Source: Deinococcus ruber (lineage in GTDB: Bacteria; Deinococcota; Deinococci; Deinococcales; Deinococcaceae). Taken from it: 64,000 nucleotides of DNA. Where the stretch lies: the NCBI RefSeq assembly GCF_014648095.1, contig NZ_BMQL01000012.1, positions 1 to 64,000 on the forward strand, given 5' to 3'. A model generated the notes under the pieces. The model was given only the letters and a program-made list of their open reading frames with translations. It did not search any database and was not told where the DNA came from. How positions within the stretch are numbered: position 1 is the stretch's first letter; the number at the start of each line of letters is the position of its first letter. Both the position numbers and the translations under genes were made by a program. Positions 17,521-26,189 of this stretch are shown piece by piece.

Positions 17521-18519
17521 ATGAGTTCAGAAGCCGCCGTCTCAGCGGCAGTGCCCGCAACAATTCCAGCAGCGGTGTATCAGGTACTGGGGGCATTTCG
17601 CTGCGCCATGCTGAAGTACGACCACCTCAGTGCGGCGCGGATCAAGGCGAGCGGTCTGACGGTTCAGCAGTATGCGCTGCTGGTGCTGATCGCTGGCCGT
17701 GGTGCCGAGGCCCCCAGTATCGGGGAAGCTGCACAGGAACTGATGCTGAGCCACAACAGCGCGGTTGAACTTTCGCAGAGGGCGCAGAAAGCCGGGCTGC
17801 TCGTGCGCCGCAATGATCCTCAGCTTGCCCGCCGGACGCTGCTGAGTCTCAGTGCAGAGGGAGCAGCCCGGCTTGACGCCGCCACCCGCCAACTGGTCGG
17901 TGAACTGGGTCAGGAGCGGCTGGAACTCCAGAGTTCCCTGATCCGCTGGCGCACGCTGCTCGACTCCGGGGGGTTCGGCAGCGCCTTTCAGAGACCGCCT
18001 GCCCTGCCGACCGCGCCCCAGTTGCGCGTCGGTCTGGCAGGCAGGGACGCCCGACCTCTGCTCTGGAATCTGCTTCAGCTTCATCTTCATGGGCAGAGCC
18101 TGTACCACCCGATGGACGTGGGTGCCGACGGTCAGTACCCGTATCCGGGATTCGAGCGGTACTGGCGCGGAAAGGCGTACCAGCCGTATCTGATCGAGGT
18201 CGGAGCCCGTCCGGCAGGATTTCTGCTGCTGCATCATCCTGCGCCTGGCACCACCGACCTGCACGAGTTGAGCCTGCTTCCCCGTTTTCAGGGGCAGGGC
18301 GTGGGCCGGGGCGTGATGACGCAGCTGTTCGGCCTGTTTCCTGGCTGCTGGTCGGTGGAGTACAACCACCGGAATCCGGGCATCCACGCCTTCTGGAAGC
18401 GGATGCTGCACGGTCTTGATGTGGAATCTGAGCGGGAACCCGCGTCCGGTGTTTTTCTGAGTGCCAAGCAATTCGGTAAAGATCGGCGGATCGAATTCAG
18501 CGTTCCCCTGCCCCTCTGA
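17521..18519 (+). CDS. MarR-type regulator fused to a GNAT acetyltransferase
   Basis: A 332-aa two-domain protein. Residues about 20-140 form a MarR winged helix, with TVQQYALLVLIAGRGAEAPS, the recognition-helix part LMLSHNSAVELSQRAQKAGL and the wing LVRRNDPQLARRTLLSLS. Residues about 165-310 form a GNAT domain; the acetyl-CoA loop is RFQGQGVGRGVMTQLF and HAFWKRMLHG is the usual C-terminal helix. Such fusions can sense acetyl-CoA or a small molecule and couple it to DNA binding. No Shine-Dalgarno is visible. It lies about 260 bases upstream of the oxidase operon but need not control it. Confidence 0.85.
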   Translation: MSSEAAVSAAVPATIPAAVYQVLGAFRCAMLKYDHLSAARIKASGLTVQQYALLVLIAGRGAEAPSIGEAAQELMLSHNSAVELSQRAQKAGLLVRRNDPQLARRTLLSLSAEGAARLDAATRQLVGELGQERLELQSSLIRWRTLLDSGGFGSAFQRPPALPTAPQLRVGLAGRDARPLLWNLLQLHLHGQSLYHPMDVGADGQYPYPGFERYWRGKAYQPYLIEVGARPAGFLLLHHPAPGTTDLHELSLLPRFQGQGVGRGVMTQLFGLFPGCWSVEYNHRNPGIHAFWKRMLHGLDVESEREPASGVFLSAKQFGKDRRIEFSVPLPL

Positions 18520-18681
18520 CGCCCGGTCAGGCAGCCCCGGCAGGTCAATTCCAGATGACCCATCAGGAAATGAAACTGGACGTTCGAGGGACGCTGGCAG
18601 CCCTTTGAGACGCTGGCTTTTCATGAATAGAAGCTCAATACACAGCGGCCCAGCCGTGGGCGTACCCTGAATTGACGGACA

Positions 18682-18696
18682 TGTCGTGTTACGACA
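18682..18696. promoter_or_regulatory. palindromic operator candidate upstream of the oxidase operon
   Basis: TGTCGT-GTT-ACGACA is a perfect inverted repeat with a 3-base spacer, just after a TTGACG that could serve as a -35 box (18672-18677). It lies about 85 bases before the HxlR-type regulator, the first gene of the operon. It is a natural candidate for autoregulation, though that is inference. Confidence 0.45.
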
Positions 18697-18779
18697 CAAC
18701 AACAGATGTTACAGATCAGCCGCCTGTTCGGTGCTTCAGGTCGCCCGGCTATCAGGCGAACAGCGGGGAGGAACCATTG

Positions 18780-19202
18780 ATGGCGACCGCACCATTCAAG
18801 GCGAAAGAGCGGGAAGTCCAGGGCCGGGCATTCAGGATTGCCAGTGTGTGCACCATTCTCGAACAGAACACAGACGCCCGGACAGTCCTTGACGTGATCT
18901 GTGATGGCCCGGTCGCGCTGAAAGCGTTGTGTACACTTCTGCCGCATCTTTCTACCCTGCGGCTGAACCGTTCGTTGCAGTGCCTTGAGGAACTCGGCGT
19001 GGTCGAGCAGGTCAGCGTCTGTACCCATCCGGTCAGGGTGGCCTATCTGCTCACCCACGCCGCCGAGACCTGTAAGCCGTTTCTGCGGGCGCTGTCGCTT
19101 CCTGCTCCAGGGGCTGCCGGAACCCGCGCTGCCGCCCGCTTTCAGGGTCGCTCCACAGAGGCCGAACCTTCGACTTCCGGCCTGAGGACGCCACTTTCAT
19201 GA
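18780..19202 (+). CDS. HxlR-like winged-helix regulator heading the oxidase operon
   Basis: A 140-aa DNA-binding protein with the HxlR-type fold: helix SVCTILEQNTDARTVLDVI, then GPVALKALCTLLPHLSTLRL in place of the usual RF.EL segment, then LNRSLQCLEELGVVEQVSV and PVRVAYLLTHAAET as the wing. It lacks the early Cys-Pro typical of many HxlR proteins, so it is a divergent member. The ATG at 18780 follows GGGAGGA closely, and an upstream in-frame TTG start is rejected. Its stop overlaps the coxB start by 4 bases (ATGA), so the two are translationally coupled. Confidence 0.75.
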   Translation: MATAPFKAKEREVQGRAFRIASVCTILEQNTDARTVLDVICDGPVALKALCTLLPHLSTLRLNRSLQCLEELGVVEQVSVCTHPVRVAYLLTHAAETCKPFLRALSLPAPGAAGTRAAARFQGRSTEAEPSTSGLRTPLS

Positions 19203-20146
19203 GCGCCTATCCGGTGTTCAGCCCGGCGTCGTCGCTGGCCCAGCCGATCACAGACCTGACGCGCCTGACCTTCTGGCTGGGTCTGGGCGTGTTTCTGATC
19301 GTCGCACTGGTGCTCATCTACTTCATGTGGAGATACCGCCACCGTGGGGCAGACGGCGAACCCGGACAGGTGTTCGGCAACACCACCGACGAGGTTTCCT
19401 GGATCGTCGCCGCCGCTTTGCTCGTTGCCTTTCTGCTGTTCATGACCGTCCGGGTGGCGGCAGCTTCCTCGCCCGCTACAGACACCCGGACACCCGATAT
19501 CTATGTGGTGGCGCATCAGTGGTACTGGGAATTCCGCACGCCAGACGGCGCGGCGTCGAGCGGTGAACTGGTCATTCCAGCTGGTCAGCGGGTGCTGCTC
19601 GACCTCACCAGTACCGATGTCATTCACGATTTTTCCGCGCCTCAGCTCGCACGCAAGATCGACGTCATTCCGGGGCAGCACAACCGGCTGTGGATCGAAG
19701 CGGCCCAGCCGGGCACGTTCAGCGGTGTGTGCAACGAATTCTGCGGGCCAGAGCATGCCTGGATGCGCTTCGTGGTGATTGCCGAGCCGCTGGCCCAGTA
19801 CCGGGCCACCCAGGCCGCTCAGGCTGCCGCAGCCGCCTCACCGAACGCGTCGAATGCTGCGGCAGCGCGGGGAGCCGAGGTCTTTGGGCGGGTGCAGTGC
19901 GGCGCGTGTCATCAGGTGCGCGGTCAGCCGTCGGCCTTTCCTCATACCGGAGCCGTCGGCCCTGATCTCACGCATTTCGCCTCTCGCCGCATCCTGGCGG
20001 GCGGCGTCCTGACCAATACCCCGGAACACCTGCGGCAGTGGCTCCGGCACACGCAGGAGGTCAAGCCGGGTGCCCGGATGCCCACTCTCCCGCTGTCCGA
20101 ATCTGAGATCAGCGACCTCAGCACCTATCTGGAGGCCCTCAAGTGA
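19199..20146 (+). CDS. coxB: cytochrome c oxidase subunit II with C-terminal cytochrome c (caa3 type)
   Basis: A 315-aa subunit that receives electrons and passes them to subunit I. Two transmembrane helices (about residues 22-45 and 65-85) are followed by the cupredoxin domain. This contains YVVAHQWYWEF and the binuclear CuA ligands in GVCNEFCGPEHAWM plus the upstream His in DVIHDFSAP. A fused cytochrome c domain begins near residue 225, with haem motif CGACH and a probable axial Met in PGARMPTLPL. That fusion marks a caa3-type enzyme. It overlaps the regulator before it and the coxA gene after it. Confidence 0.95.
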   Translation: MSAYPVFSPASSLAQPITDLTRLTFWLGLGVFLIVALVLIYFMWRYRHRGADGEPGQVFGNTTDEVSWIVAAALLVAFLLFMTVRVAAASSPATDTRTPDIYVVAHQWYWEFRTPDGAASSGELVIPAGQRVLLDLTSTDVIHDFSAPQLARKIDVIPGQHNRLWIEAAQPGTFSGVCNEFCGPEHAWMRFVVIAEPLAQYRATQAAQAAAAASPNASNAAAARGAEVFGRVQCGACHQVRGQPSAFPHTGAVGPDLTHFASRRILAGGVLTNTPEHLRQWLRHTQEVKPGARMPTLPLSESEISDLSTYLEALK

Positions 20147-21828
20147 GCCAACGCGCCCCGGCGTTTCCGAATACCCCTGCACGCCGCCGCCCGTCGGCTG
20201 TGTGGAAGGTTCTGACCTCTACCGATCACAAGAGCATCGGCCTGACCTACATGGGCGTGGCCGCCGTGTTTCTGGTGCTCGGCGGTCTCGAAGCGCTGGT
20301 GATGCGCCTTCAGCTCGCGGTTCCCGGTAACCGGCTGCTCGCCGGAGAGACCTACGACCGCTTCCTGACGATGCACGGCACCACCATGATCTTCTTCGTG
20401 CTGCTGCCGCTGCTGCTCGGGTTCACCAACTATCTGCTGCCGCTTCAGATCGGCGCACGCGACATGGCCTTTCCGCGCATGAACGCCTTCTCGCTGTGGC
20501 TGCTGGTGGGCGGCGGCCTGCTGCTGTATCTCAGCCCGTTTACCGGTGCGCCGTCGCAGGGCTGGTTCAGCTACGCCCCGCTGAGCGAGACACCCTTTAC
20601 CCCGCAGCGAGGCGTGGATCTCTGGTCGGCGGCCCTGATTGTCGGCGGGTACGGCACCACGCTCACCGCCGTCAACGTCCTCGTGACCGGAGCGCGGCTG
20701 CGGATGCGGGGCATGCTCTACAAGCGCCTGCCGATGTTCGCCTGGATGTCCTGGATCAACGGCTTCATCATTCTGTTTGCCCTGCCGTGCCTGACGGCGG
20801 TGCTGCTGATGCTGGAAGTCGACCGACTGCTGGGCGCGGGGCTGTTTACACGCGGCGACCCGGTCCTGTGGCAGCACTATTTCTGGCTGTTCGGCCATCC
20901 CGAGATCTATCTGCTGATTCTGCCCGCCTGGGGACTGATCAGCGAGATCATCCCGGTCTTTTCCAGAAAGCCCATCTTCGGCTATGAATTCGTGGCCTGG
21001 TCGACGGTGGCGATTGCCTTTCTGAGTTTCGCGGTCTATGCCCATCACATGTTCGCCGTCGGGCTGGGCTGGCCGGTCGAACTGGCATTCGGCACCACCT
21101 CCATGCTGATCGCCATTCCGACCGGTATCAAGGTCTTCAACTGGCTCGCAACGATGTGGAAGGGCAGCGTGCGCTACACCCTGCCGATGCTGTATGCCGC
21201 CGCGTTCATCGTGCAGTTCACCTTCGGCGGGGTATCGGGCGTGACCTTCGCGGTGGTGCCCATCGACTGGCAGCTGACCGATACCTATTACGTGGTCGCG
21301 CACTTTCACTATGTCCTCTTTGGCGGTTCGCTGTTCGCGGTGCTGGCCGGGCTGCATTATCTGTACCCGAAGTTCACGGGCCGCTTTCTCGACGAACGCC
21401 TGGGTCGCTGGGGATTCTGGCTCAACGTGATCGGTTTTAACGGGGTGTTTCTGGTGCAGCACCTGCTGGGCCTGATGGGTATGCCGCGCCGCGTCTACAC
21501 GTATCCGGATCTGCCCGGCTGGCGTGCCCTGAATCTCTTCTCGACGGTCAGCGGTTTCGTGCTAGGCGTGGGGCTGCTGCTGCTGCTGATCAATCTGGTT
21601 CGCAGCCGCACTCACGGCAGACCGGCAGGCCGCGACCCCTGGAACGGCTGGACGCTGGAATGGCTGACCGACAGCCCCCCGAAGGAGGGGAATTTCAGCC
21701 TGTTGCCGCCGCTGCATTCCAGGCGTCCCCTGTGGGACCTGAAGCATCCGGACGACATGGATCACCTTCGCCCGCGCCGTCACGACAAAAACGGCCACAT
21801 CCGGGAAGAGGAACGGGGGCATCAATGA
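20143..21828 (+). CDS. coxA: cytochrome c oxidase subunit I
   Basis: The 561-aa catalytic subunit of a haem-copper oxidase with about 12 transmembrane helices. Visible landmarks are the low-spin haem His in FLTMHGTTMIFF, the CuB/His-Tyr segment WLFGHPEIYLLILP, the CuB histidines in AVYAHHMFAVG and the haem a3/low-spin pair in VVAHFHYVLFGG. Translation starts at a GTG whose GTGA overlaps the coxB stop, and its own stop overlaps the coxC ATG. It reduces oxygen to water and pumps protons. Confidence 0.96.
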   Translation: MSQRAPAFPNTPARRRPSAVWKVLTSTDHKSIGLTYMGVAAVFLVLGGLEALVMRLQLAVPGNRLLAGETYDRFLTMHGTTMIFFVLLPLLLGFTNYLLPLQIGARDMAFPRMNAFSLWLLVGGGLLLYLSPFTGAPSQGWFSYAPLSETPFTPQRGVDLWSAALIVGGYGTTLTAVNVLVTGARLRMRGMLYKRLPMFAWMSWINGFIILFALPCLTAVLLMLEVDRLLGAGLFTRGDPVLWQHYFWLFGHPEIYLLILPAWGLISEIIPVFSRKPIFGYEFVAWSTVAIAFLSFAVYAHHMFAVGLGWPVELAFGTTSMLIAIPTGIKVFNWLATMWKGSVRYTLPMLYAAAFIVQFTFGGVSGVTFAVVPIDWQLTDTYYVVAHFHYVLFGGSLFAVLAGLHYLYPKFTGRFLDERLGRWGFWLNVIGFNGVFLVQHLLGLMGMPRRVYTYPDLPGWRALNLFSTVSGFVLGVGLLLLLINLVRSRTHGRPAGRDPWNGWTLEWLTDSPPKEGNFSLLPPLHSRRPLWDLKHPDDMDHLRPRRHDKNGHIREEERGHQ

Positions 21829-22391
21829 CGGCGGTGCCCTCTGACCGGGCCTCGCGCACGCATCTGGGCATGCTGGCGTTTCTGGCGAGCGACGCGGTGA
21901 TCTTTCTGCTGATGCTGGTCTCGAACATCTACCTGCGGCGCAGCGAGGCGCACGGCGGTCAGACCCTGCTGGAACCTGGCCGGATGCTGGTCTTCAGCGT
22001 GCTGCTGTGGGGGTCGAGCGGTGTGCTGCTGCTGGCCGAGCGGCAGCGTGGCCGGGGCGACCGCGTGGGGGCCGGAGCGCTGTACCTCGTCACGGCCCTG
22101 CTGGGCGCGGTCTTTGCGCTCGCTCAGGGGCTGGAATGGCGCTCGCTGGCCGCGCAGGGCGGAACAATCAGTTCCAGTCTGTTCTTCTCGACCTTCTACA
22201 CCACCACCGGGCTGCACGGACTGCACGTGCTGCTGGGGCTGCCGGTGCTGCTGGCGCTGGCCCTGCTGAGCTGGACCGGGCAGATCGGACGACGCGCTCC
22301 GGGTGTGGCTGCTGCCGTGCTGTACTGGCATTTTGTGGATGCCGTATGGCTGGTGCTGTATGTGGTGTTCTACGTCTGGAGGGGGCCATGA
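21825..22391 (+). CDS. coxC: cytochrome c oxidase subunit III
   Basis: A 188-aa membrane protein with five hydrophobic helices, matching short bacterial subunit III proteins. It has LGMLAFLASDAVIFLLML near the start, FFSTFYTTTGLHGLHVLLG in the centre and YWHFVDAVWLVLYVVFYV at the C-terminus. These are the family's most conserved stretches. It starts with an ATG overlapping the coxA stop (ATGA) and its own stop overlaps the next ATG. Confidence 0.93.
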   Translation: MTAVPSDRASRTHLGMLAFLASDAVIFLLMLVSNIYLRRSEAHGGQTLLEPGRMLVFSVLLWGSSGVLLLAERQRGRGDRVGAGALYLVTALLGAVFALAQGLEWRSLAAQGGTISSSLFFSTFYTTTGLHGLHVLLGLPVLLALALLSWTGQIGRRAPGVAAAVLYWHFVDAVWLVLYVVFYVWRGP

Positions 22392-22918
22392 GGCTCGCCT
22401 GTGGGGGGCTGGCGCTCGTGCTGGGGCTGCTGGCGGGTGGGCTGTATCTGAGTGCCCGGATGCCCGGCCATATGCTCGCTCATCTGCTGCTGTCGCTGGC
22501 GGTCCCCCCGCTGCTGCTGCTCGCCGCGCCCCGCTGGCGGCCCCGCGTGCCCGCCTGGGCCGGAGGACTGCTGCTGGCCGCCGTCACGGTACTCAGCCAT
22601 CTGCCGCAGACGATGATGATGCAGCGTCACCATCCGGCCCTGCTGCTGCTCGACGGAGTGCTGTTCTTCGGTGCGGGCGTGGCGTTTGCCCTGGGCCTGT
22701 GGCCCGCGACGGTGGCGGCGCTGGGCGTCACGGTGGTGCAGATGGCGGTCTGCGCCCTGACCGGTGCGTGGGTGGCGTTCGGCGACCCCATGCCCGGCGC
22801 GGCGGCTGCCGGAACCCTGATGTGGGTGGGCGGCGGTCTGACGTACAGCGCCGCCGCCCTGACCATCATCGTCCGACTGGTCTCGAAAGAGGAAGGAGCG
22901 TCCAGCTATGCCCGCTGA
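22388..22918 (+). CDS. CtaG-like (caa3_CtaG) oxidase assembly membrane protein
   Basis: A 176-aa protein with about five hydrophobic helices. RMPGHMLAHLLLSLAVPPLL, the HLPQTMMMQRH segment and GLWPATVAAL fit the caa3-type CtaG family, which assists CuB insertion or assembly. At 176 residues it is shorter than usual members (often 250 or more), so it may be a minimal form. It starts at an ATG overlapping the coxC stop, and its end overlaps the next gene by 11 bases. Confidence 0.65.
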   Translation: MRLACGGLALVLGLLAGGLYLSARMPGHMLAHLLLSLAVPPLLLLAAPRWRPRVPAWAGGLLLAAVTVLSHLPQTMMMQRHHPALLLLDGVLFFGAGVAFALGLWPATVAALGVTVVQMAVCALTGAWVAFGDPMPGAAAAGTLMWVGGGLTYSAAALTIIVRLVSKEEGASSYAR

Positions 22919-23198
22919 CCCCGAGCCGCCGCAGCATCCGGCCCTCCCGCCAGCCGCCGCCCTGACGCCCGGCGACGACTGGACTACGCCCGAGGCTCTG
23001 CCCGAGACGAAAAATACCCCGGCTCCGCTCATCACGGCAGTGGGCGTTACCCTCGCTGCACTCGGGCTGGTGTGGCCGTCTGTGCCTGCCGGTGTGGTGG
23101 GGCTGGTGGTGCTGCTCGCCGGAGTGCTGATGTGGCTGCTCGAAGGACTGGCTTCGTGGCGGGCATGGGTGGAAGCGCACCCGGAGGAGCGCCCATGA
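22908..23198 (+). CDS. small two-helix membrane protein of the oxidase operon
   Basis: A 96-aa protein with a Pro-rich N-terminal tail (about 40 residues). Two hydrophobic helices follow (APLITAVGVTLAALGLVW and VGLVVLLAGVLMWLLEGL) and then a short acidic C-terminus. No family is recognised with certainty. Position and topology suggest a subunit IV-like or assembly accessory protein of the oxidase. Its stop overlaps the next ATG. Confidence 0.6.
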   Translation: MPADPEPPQHPALPPAAALTPGDDWTTPEALPETKNTPAPLITAVGVTLAALGLVWPSVPAGVVGLVVLLAGVLMWLLEGLASWRAWVEAHPEERP

Positions 23199-23881
23199 GA
23201 CGGCGTCTGTTGCCCGTGGTGGCGGTGGTGCTTGGGGCGCTTTTCGTGGCGGGGCGTGGCGCGGGAAGTCAGGGCCCGACAGGTGTTCCGGCGGTGGCCG
23301 CCAGCAGCGAGACCGACCCCGGCAGGCTCGCGGCGCAGATCGGCTGCCCGGTCTGTCACGGACAGCGCGGAGAGTCGCCTCTGTCCAACATCCCGTCGCT
23401 GGCCGGACAGCGTTCAGCGTGGCTGGAGGCCCGGCTGCAAGACTTCCGGCATCTCGGACGGATCGGCGGCGAGGGCGTGATGCCCCGCTACGCCCGCAAC
23501 CTCAGCGACCAGCAGATCAGGGCGCTCGCCGCCGCGTACAGCCTTGATCCGCTGCCCGTGCCGCCGCGTGTGGTGCAGGCGAGTGAGGTGGCGCGTGGTC
23601 AGACGCTGTACGAGCAGGGCGATCCGGCCAGACAGGTGCTTCCCTGCGCCACCTGCCACGGCCCGACCGGGGGCGGCACCGCGACTCCGCTGATTCCCTC
23701 GTTGACCGGCCAGCACGCGGGGTACGTCGCGTACCGACTGGGGGTTTATCGCCACCTGCCAGCCCGACAGGGCGAGCCGGAAGTGCAGGCGATGCGGACC
23801 GTCGCACGTTCGCTGAGCGACGCCGATATCCGCGCAGTGGCCGCCTACGCCGAGCAGTTACCAGCCAGGAGCTTCCGGTGA
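23195..23881 (+). CDS. dihaem cytochrome c (c4-like), exported
   Basis: A 228-aa periplasmic electron carrier. After a signal or anchor helix (residues 4-22) two cytochrome c domains follow, with haem motifs CPVCH and CATCH. Each is followed by a SLAGQ- or SLTGQ-type stretch and an axial Met candidate (GVMPRYARNLS; the second is less clear). The repeat layout is that of cytochrome c4. It probably feeds electrons to the caa3 oxidase encoded just upstream. The ATG at 23195 overlaps the preceding stop. Confidence 0.88.
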   Translation: MRRRLLPVVAVVLGALFVAGRGAGSQGPTGVPAVAASSETDPGRLAAQIGCPVCHGQRGESPLSNIPSLAGQRSAWLEARLQDFRHLGRIGGEGVMPRYARNLSDQQIRALAAAYSLDPLPVPPRVVQASEVARGQTLYEQGDPARQVLPCATCHGPTGGGTATPLIPSLTGQHAGYVAYRLGVYRHLPARQGEPEVQAMRTVARSLSDADIRAVAAYAEQLPARSFR

Positions 23882-24573
23882 GGTACGCAGCACTTCCGGC
23901 GGCGGCCCTGGGCCTGGCGGTGGTGGTCGCCGGAGCAATCTACGCCCTGCGTCCGGCAGCCCCGCCCGAATATCCGATGCCGGTCGGTGTGCCGATGTCT
24001 GGCAGCCACCTGGTAGACGCTCATTACTGCGCCGACTGTCACGGGGGAAAGGGTCAGCCGACCAATGCCAGCATTCCCTCGCTGGCGGGACAGCAGGCCG
24101 CGTTCCTGTACAAGAACATGCTGCGGTTTCACCACCGCCAGGGCAACATCCCCAATGTGCGCGTCACCAGCATGATCAACGTTTTTCCGGGCCTGACCAG
24201 CCAGCAGATCGCTGATATCGCCAGCTATTACACCGCGCAGAAGCCGGTGGATGCATGGCCCCCGGTGGCGGGCAGCGAGCTTGCCGTGGCCCGGCGACTG
24301 TATCTGGACGGCGATTCCAACCGGCAGGTGGTGGCGTGTCAGGTCTGTCACGGGGTCAGTGGTCGGGGTGATGCCGGGCGCGGCACTCCGGCGCTGCTTC
24401 ATCAGAGTCCCGGGTACGCTCTGACGTACCTGCAAACCGTCCGGGCGTCGGTGCCCACAGATCAGGCCGGACAGAACGCCATGCACACCGAAACCCAGCA
24501 CCTCAGCGACGACGAACTGAAAAACCTCGCCAATTATCTCGCCACCCTCACCCCGAAAGAAGGCCAACCATGA
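23878..24573 (+). CDS. dihaem cytochrome c (c4-like), second copy
   Basis: A 231-aa exported or membrane-anchored cytochrome with an N-terminal hydrophobic helix and two haem motifs, CADCH and CQVCH. The c4-like segment SIPSLAGQQAAFLYKNML follows the first, and NLANYLATLTP closes the second domain. It starts at a GTG overlapping the previous stop (GTGA) and overlaps the PQQ dehydrogenase start. The two cytochromes look like tandem paralogues linking the dehydrogenase to the oxidase. Confidence 0.88.
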   Translation: MRYAALPAAALGLAVVVAGAIYALRPAAPPEYPMPVGVPMSGSHLVDAHYCADCHGGKGQPTNASIPSLAGQQAAFLYKNMLRFHHRQGNIPNVRVTSMINVFPGLTSQQIADIASYYTAQKPVDAWPPVAGSELAVARRLYLDGDSNRQVVACQVCHGVSGRGDAGRGTPALLHQSPGYALTYLQTVRASVPTDQAGQNAMHTETQHLSDDELKNLANYLATLTPKEGQP

Positions 24574-26189
24574 GATCCAAGTTCCTGACCCTGGCACTCG
24601 CCCTGTGCGCTGCCGCCCTCGCCCAGGAGCACGCTCCGGCCTTCGCTCCGAGCACCCAGACGATCAGCACGGCGGCCAGCAGCAGCGAACCCACCGACGC
24701 GCAACTGGCCGATCCGAACTCGGCAGACTGGCCCGCGACCGGCCACGACCTCGGCAGCCAGCGGCACTCGCCCCTGAAACAGATCAATACCACCAACGCC
24801 GCGCAGCTGAAGAAGGTCTGTACCCTCGACCTGCACCTCTCGACCACCTTCGAAACGAGTCTGGTCGAAGTGGGCGGCACGCTGTTCTTTACCACTCCCA
24901 GCGGCACCTACGCGGCCGACGCCGCCACCTGCAAGCTGCGCTGGCACAGCGAATACGCCTATCAGGACCCCATCGTGTACCCCGCTCAGCGCGGCGTGGC
25001 AATTGCCCAGGGGCGGGTGATGCGCGGCACCCCGGACGGGCACGTGCTGGCCTACGACCTCCAGACCGGCAAGCTGCTGTGGAACGCTCACCTCGTCGAT
25101 TCGACCTCGGGAGCGTTCATTCCAGCGGCTCCGGTCGCCTACGGCGGTCGGCTGTTCATCGGCACGGCGGGCGGCGACTGGGCCGCCAACGGCTACGTCA
25201 CGGCGCTCGATATCAAAACCGGTAAACAGCTGTGGCGCTTCAACGCCATTCCGCAGAAGGGTGAATTCGGTGCAGACACCTGGCCCAACGACCTCGCCCG
25301 CGAGCACGGTGGCGGGGCCAACTGGACCTCGGTGAGCCTGGACCCGGAAGAGGGCACGCTGTATGTCCCACTGGGCAACCCGCAGGCCGATCTGAACGGC
25401 GGCAACCGCAGGGGCGCGAACCTGTTCAGCGACAGCGTCGTCGCGCTCGACACCCAAAATGGGCACCTGCGCTGGTATGTCCAGCAGCTCGCGCACGACA
25501 CCCACGACTGGGACACCAGCGCGGCCCCGGCGGTGTACCAGCGCGGCGGCCATCCGTATATGACGCTGGGGACCAAGGCGGCCCAGCTGTTCATCTACGA
25601 CCGCACCACCCACAAGCTGCTGTCCACCACGCCCATTGCGACCCGGCTCAACACCGGCACGCCCCCGGTCAAGGCCAATCCGCAGCGCACGTGTCCGGGC
25701 ATGAACGGCGGCGTCGAATGGAACGGCCCGTCGTACCACCCGGGCCTCGACCTCATCTATATCAACACCGTCGATTTCTGCGCGAAATACCAGCTGATTC
25801 CCGGCAAGATGATTCCCGGCATGTTCTACTTCGACGGTGCGGCCACCTTCGACCCGCCCTCCAAGGCGAGCGGCTGGACCTACGCCGTGCATGCGGGTGA
25901 TGGCAGCGTCGCGTGGAAGCTTCACCAGAAGACGCCGATGCTGGCGGGGGTGACCACGACCGACGGCGGCCTGGTCCTGACCGGCGACATGAACGGTGAG
26001 GTGCAGGCCATCGATGCCCGCACCGGAAGGGTGCTGTACCGAGATCAGACGCACGCTGCCGTTCTCGGCGGGGTCATCACCTACCAGACCGGCGGGCGGC
26101 AGTACGTCGCGGCGGCGGCTGGCGGCACCTGGACTGGGCCGCTGCCCAAACCCAGCGGCAACCGCGTCGCCATCTATCGCCTGCCCTGA
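24570..26189 (+). CDS. PQQ-dependent dehydrogenase (beta-propeller), exported
   Basis: A 539-aa secreted quinoprotein that probably oxidises an alcohol or aldehyde in the periplasm. A signal peptide (MRSKFLTLALALCAAALA) precedes an eight-bladed propeller with W-motif repeats such as ALDIKTGKQLWRF. Residues matching the Ca/PQQ site of methanol and ethanol dehydrogenases can be seen: an acidic residue in GGDWAANGYV, the Asn in PLGNPQADLN and the Asp in HDTHDWD. The vicinal Cys-Cys pair common in these enzymes is not seen. It ends the oxidase operon (ATGA overlap), suggesting electrons flow through the two cytochromes to oxygen. Confidence 0.85.
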   Translation: MRSKFLTLALALCAAALAQEHAPAFAPSTQTISTAASSSEPTDAQLADPNSADWPATGHDLGSQRHSPLKQINTTNAAQLKKVCTLDLHLSTTFETSLVEVGGTLFFTTPSGTYAADAATCKLRWHSEYAYQDPIVYPAQRGVAIAQGRVMRGTPDGHVLAYDLQTGKLLWNAHLVDSTSGAFIPAAPVAYGGRLFIGTAGGDWAANGYVTALDIKTGKQLWRFNAIPQKGEFGADTWPNDLAREHGGGANWTSVSLDPEEGTLYVPLGNPQADLNGGNRRGANLFSDSVVALDTQNGHLRWYVQQLAHDTHDWDTSAAPAVYQRGGHPYMTLGTKAAQLFIYDRTTHKLLSTTPIATRLNTGTPPVKANPQRTCPGMNGGVEWNGPSYHPGLDLIYINTVDFCAKYQLIPGKMIPGMFYFDGAATFDPPSKASGWTYAVHAGDGSVAWKLHQKTPMLAGVTTTDGGLVLTGDMNGEVQAIDARTGRVLYRDQTHAAVLGGVITYQTGGRQYVAAAAGGTWTGPLPKPSGNRVAIYRLP

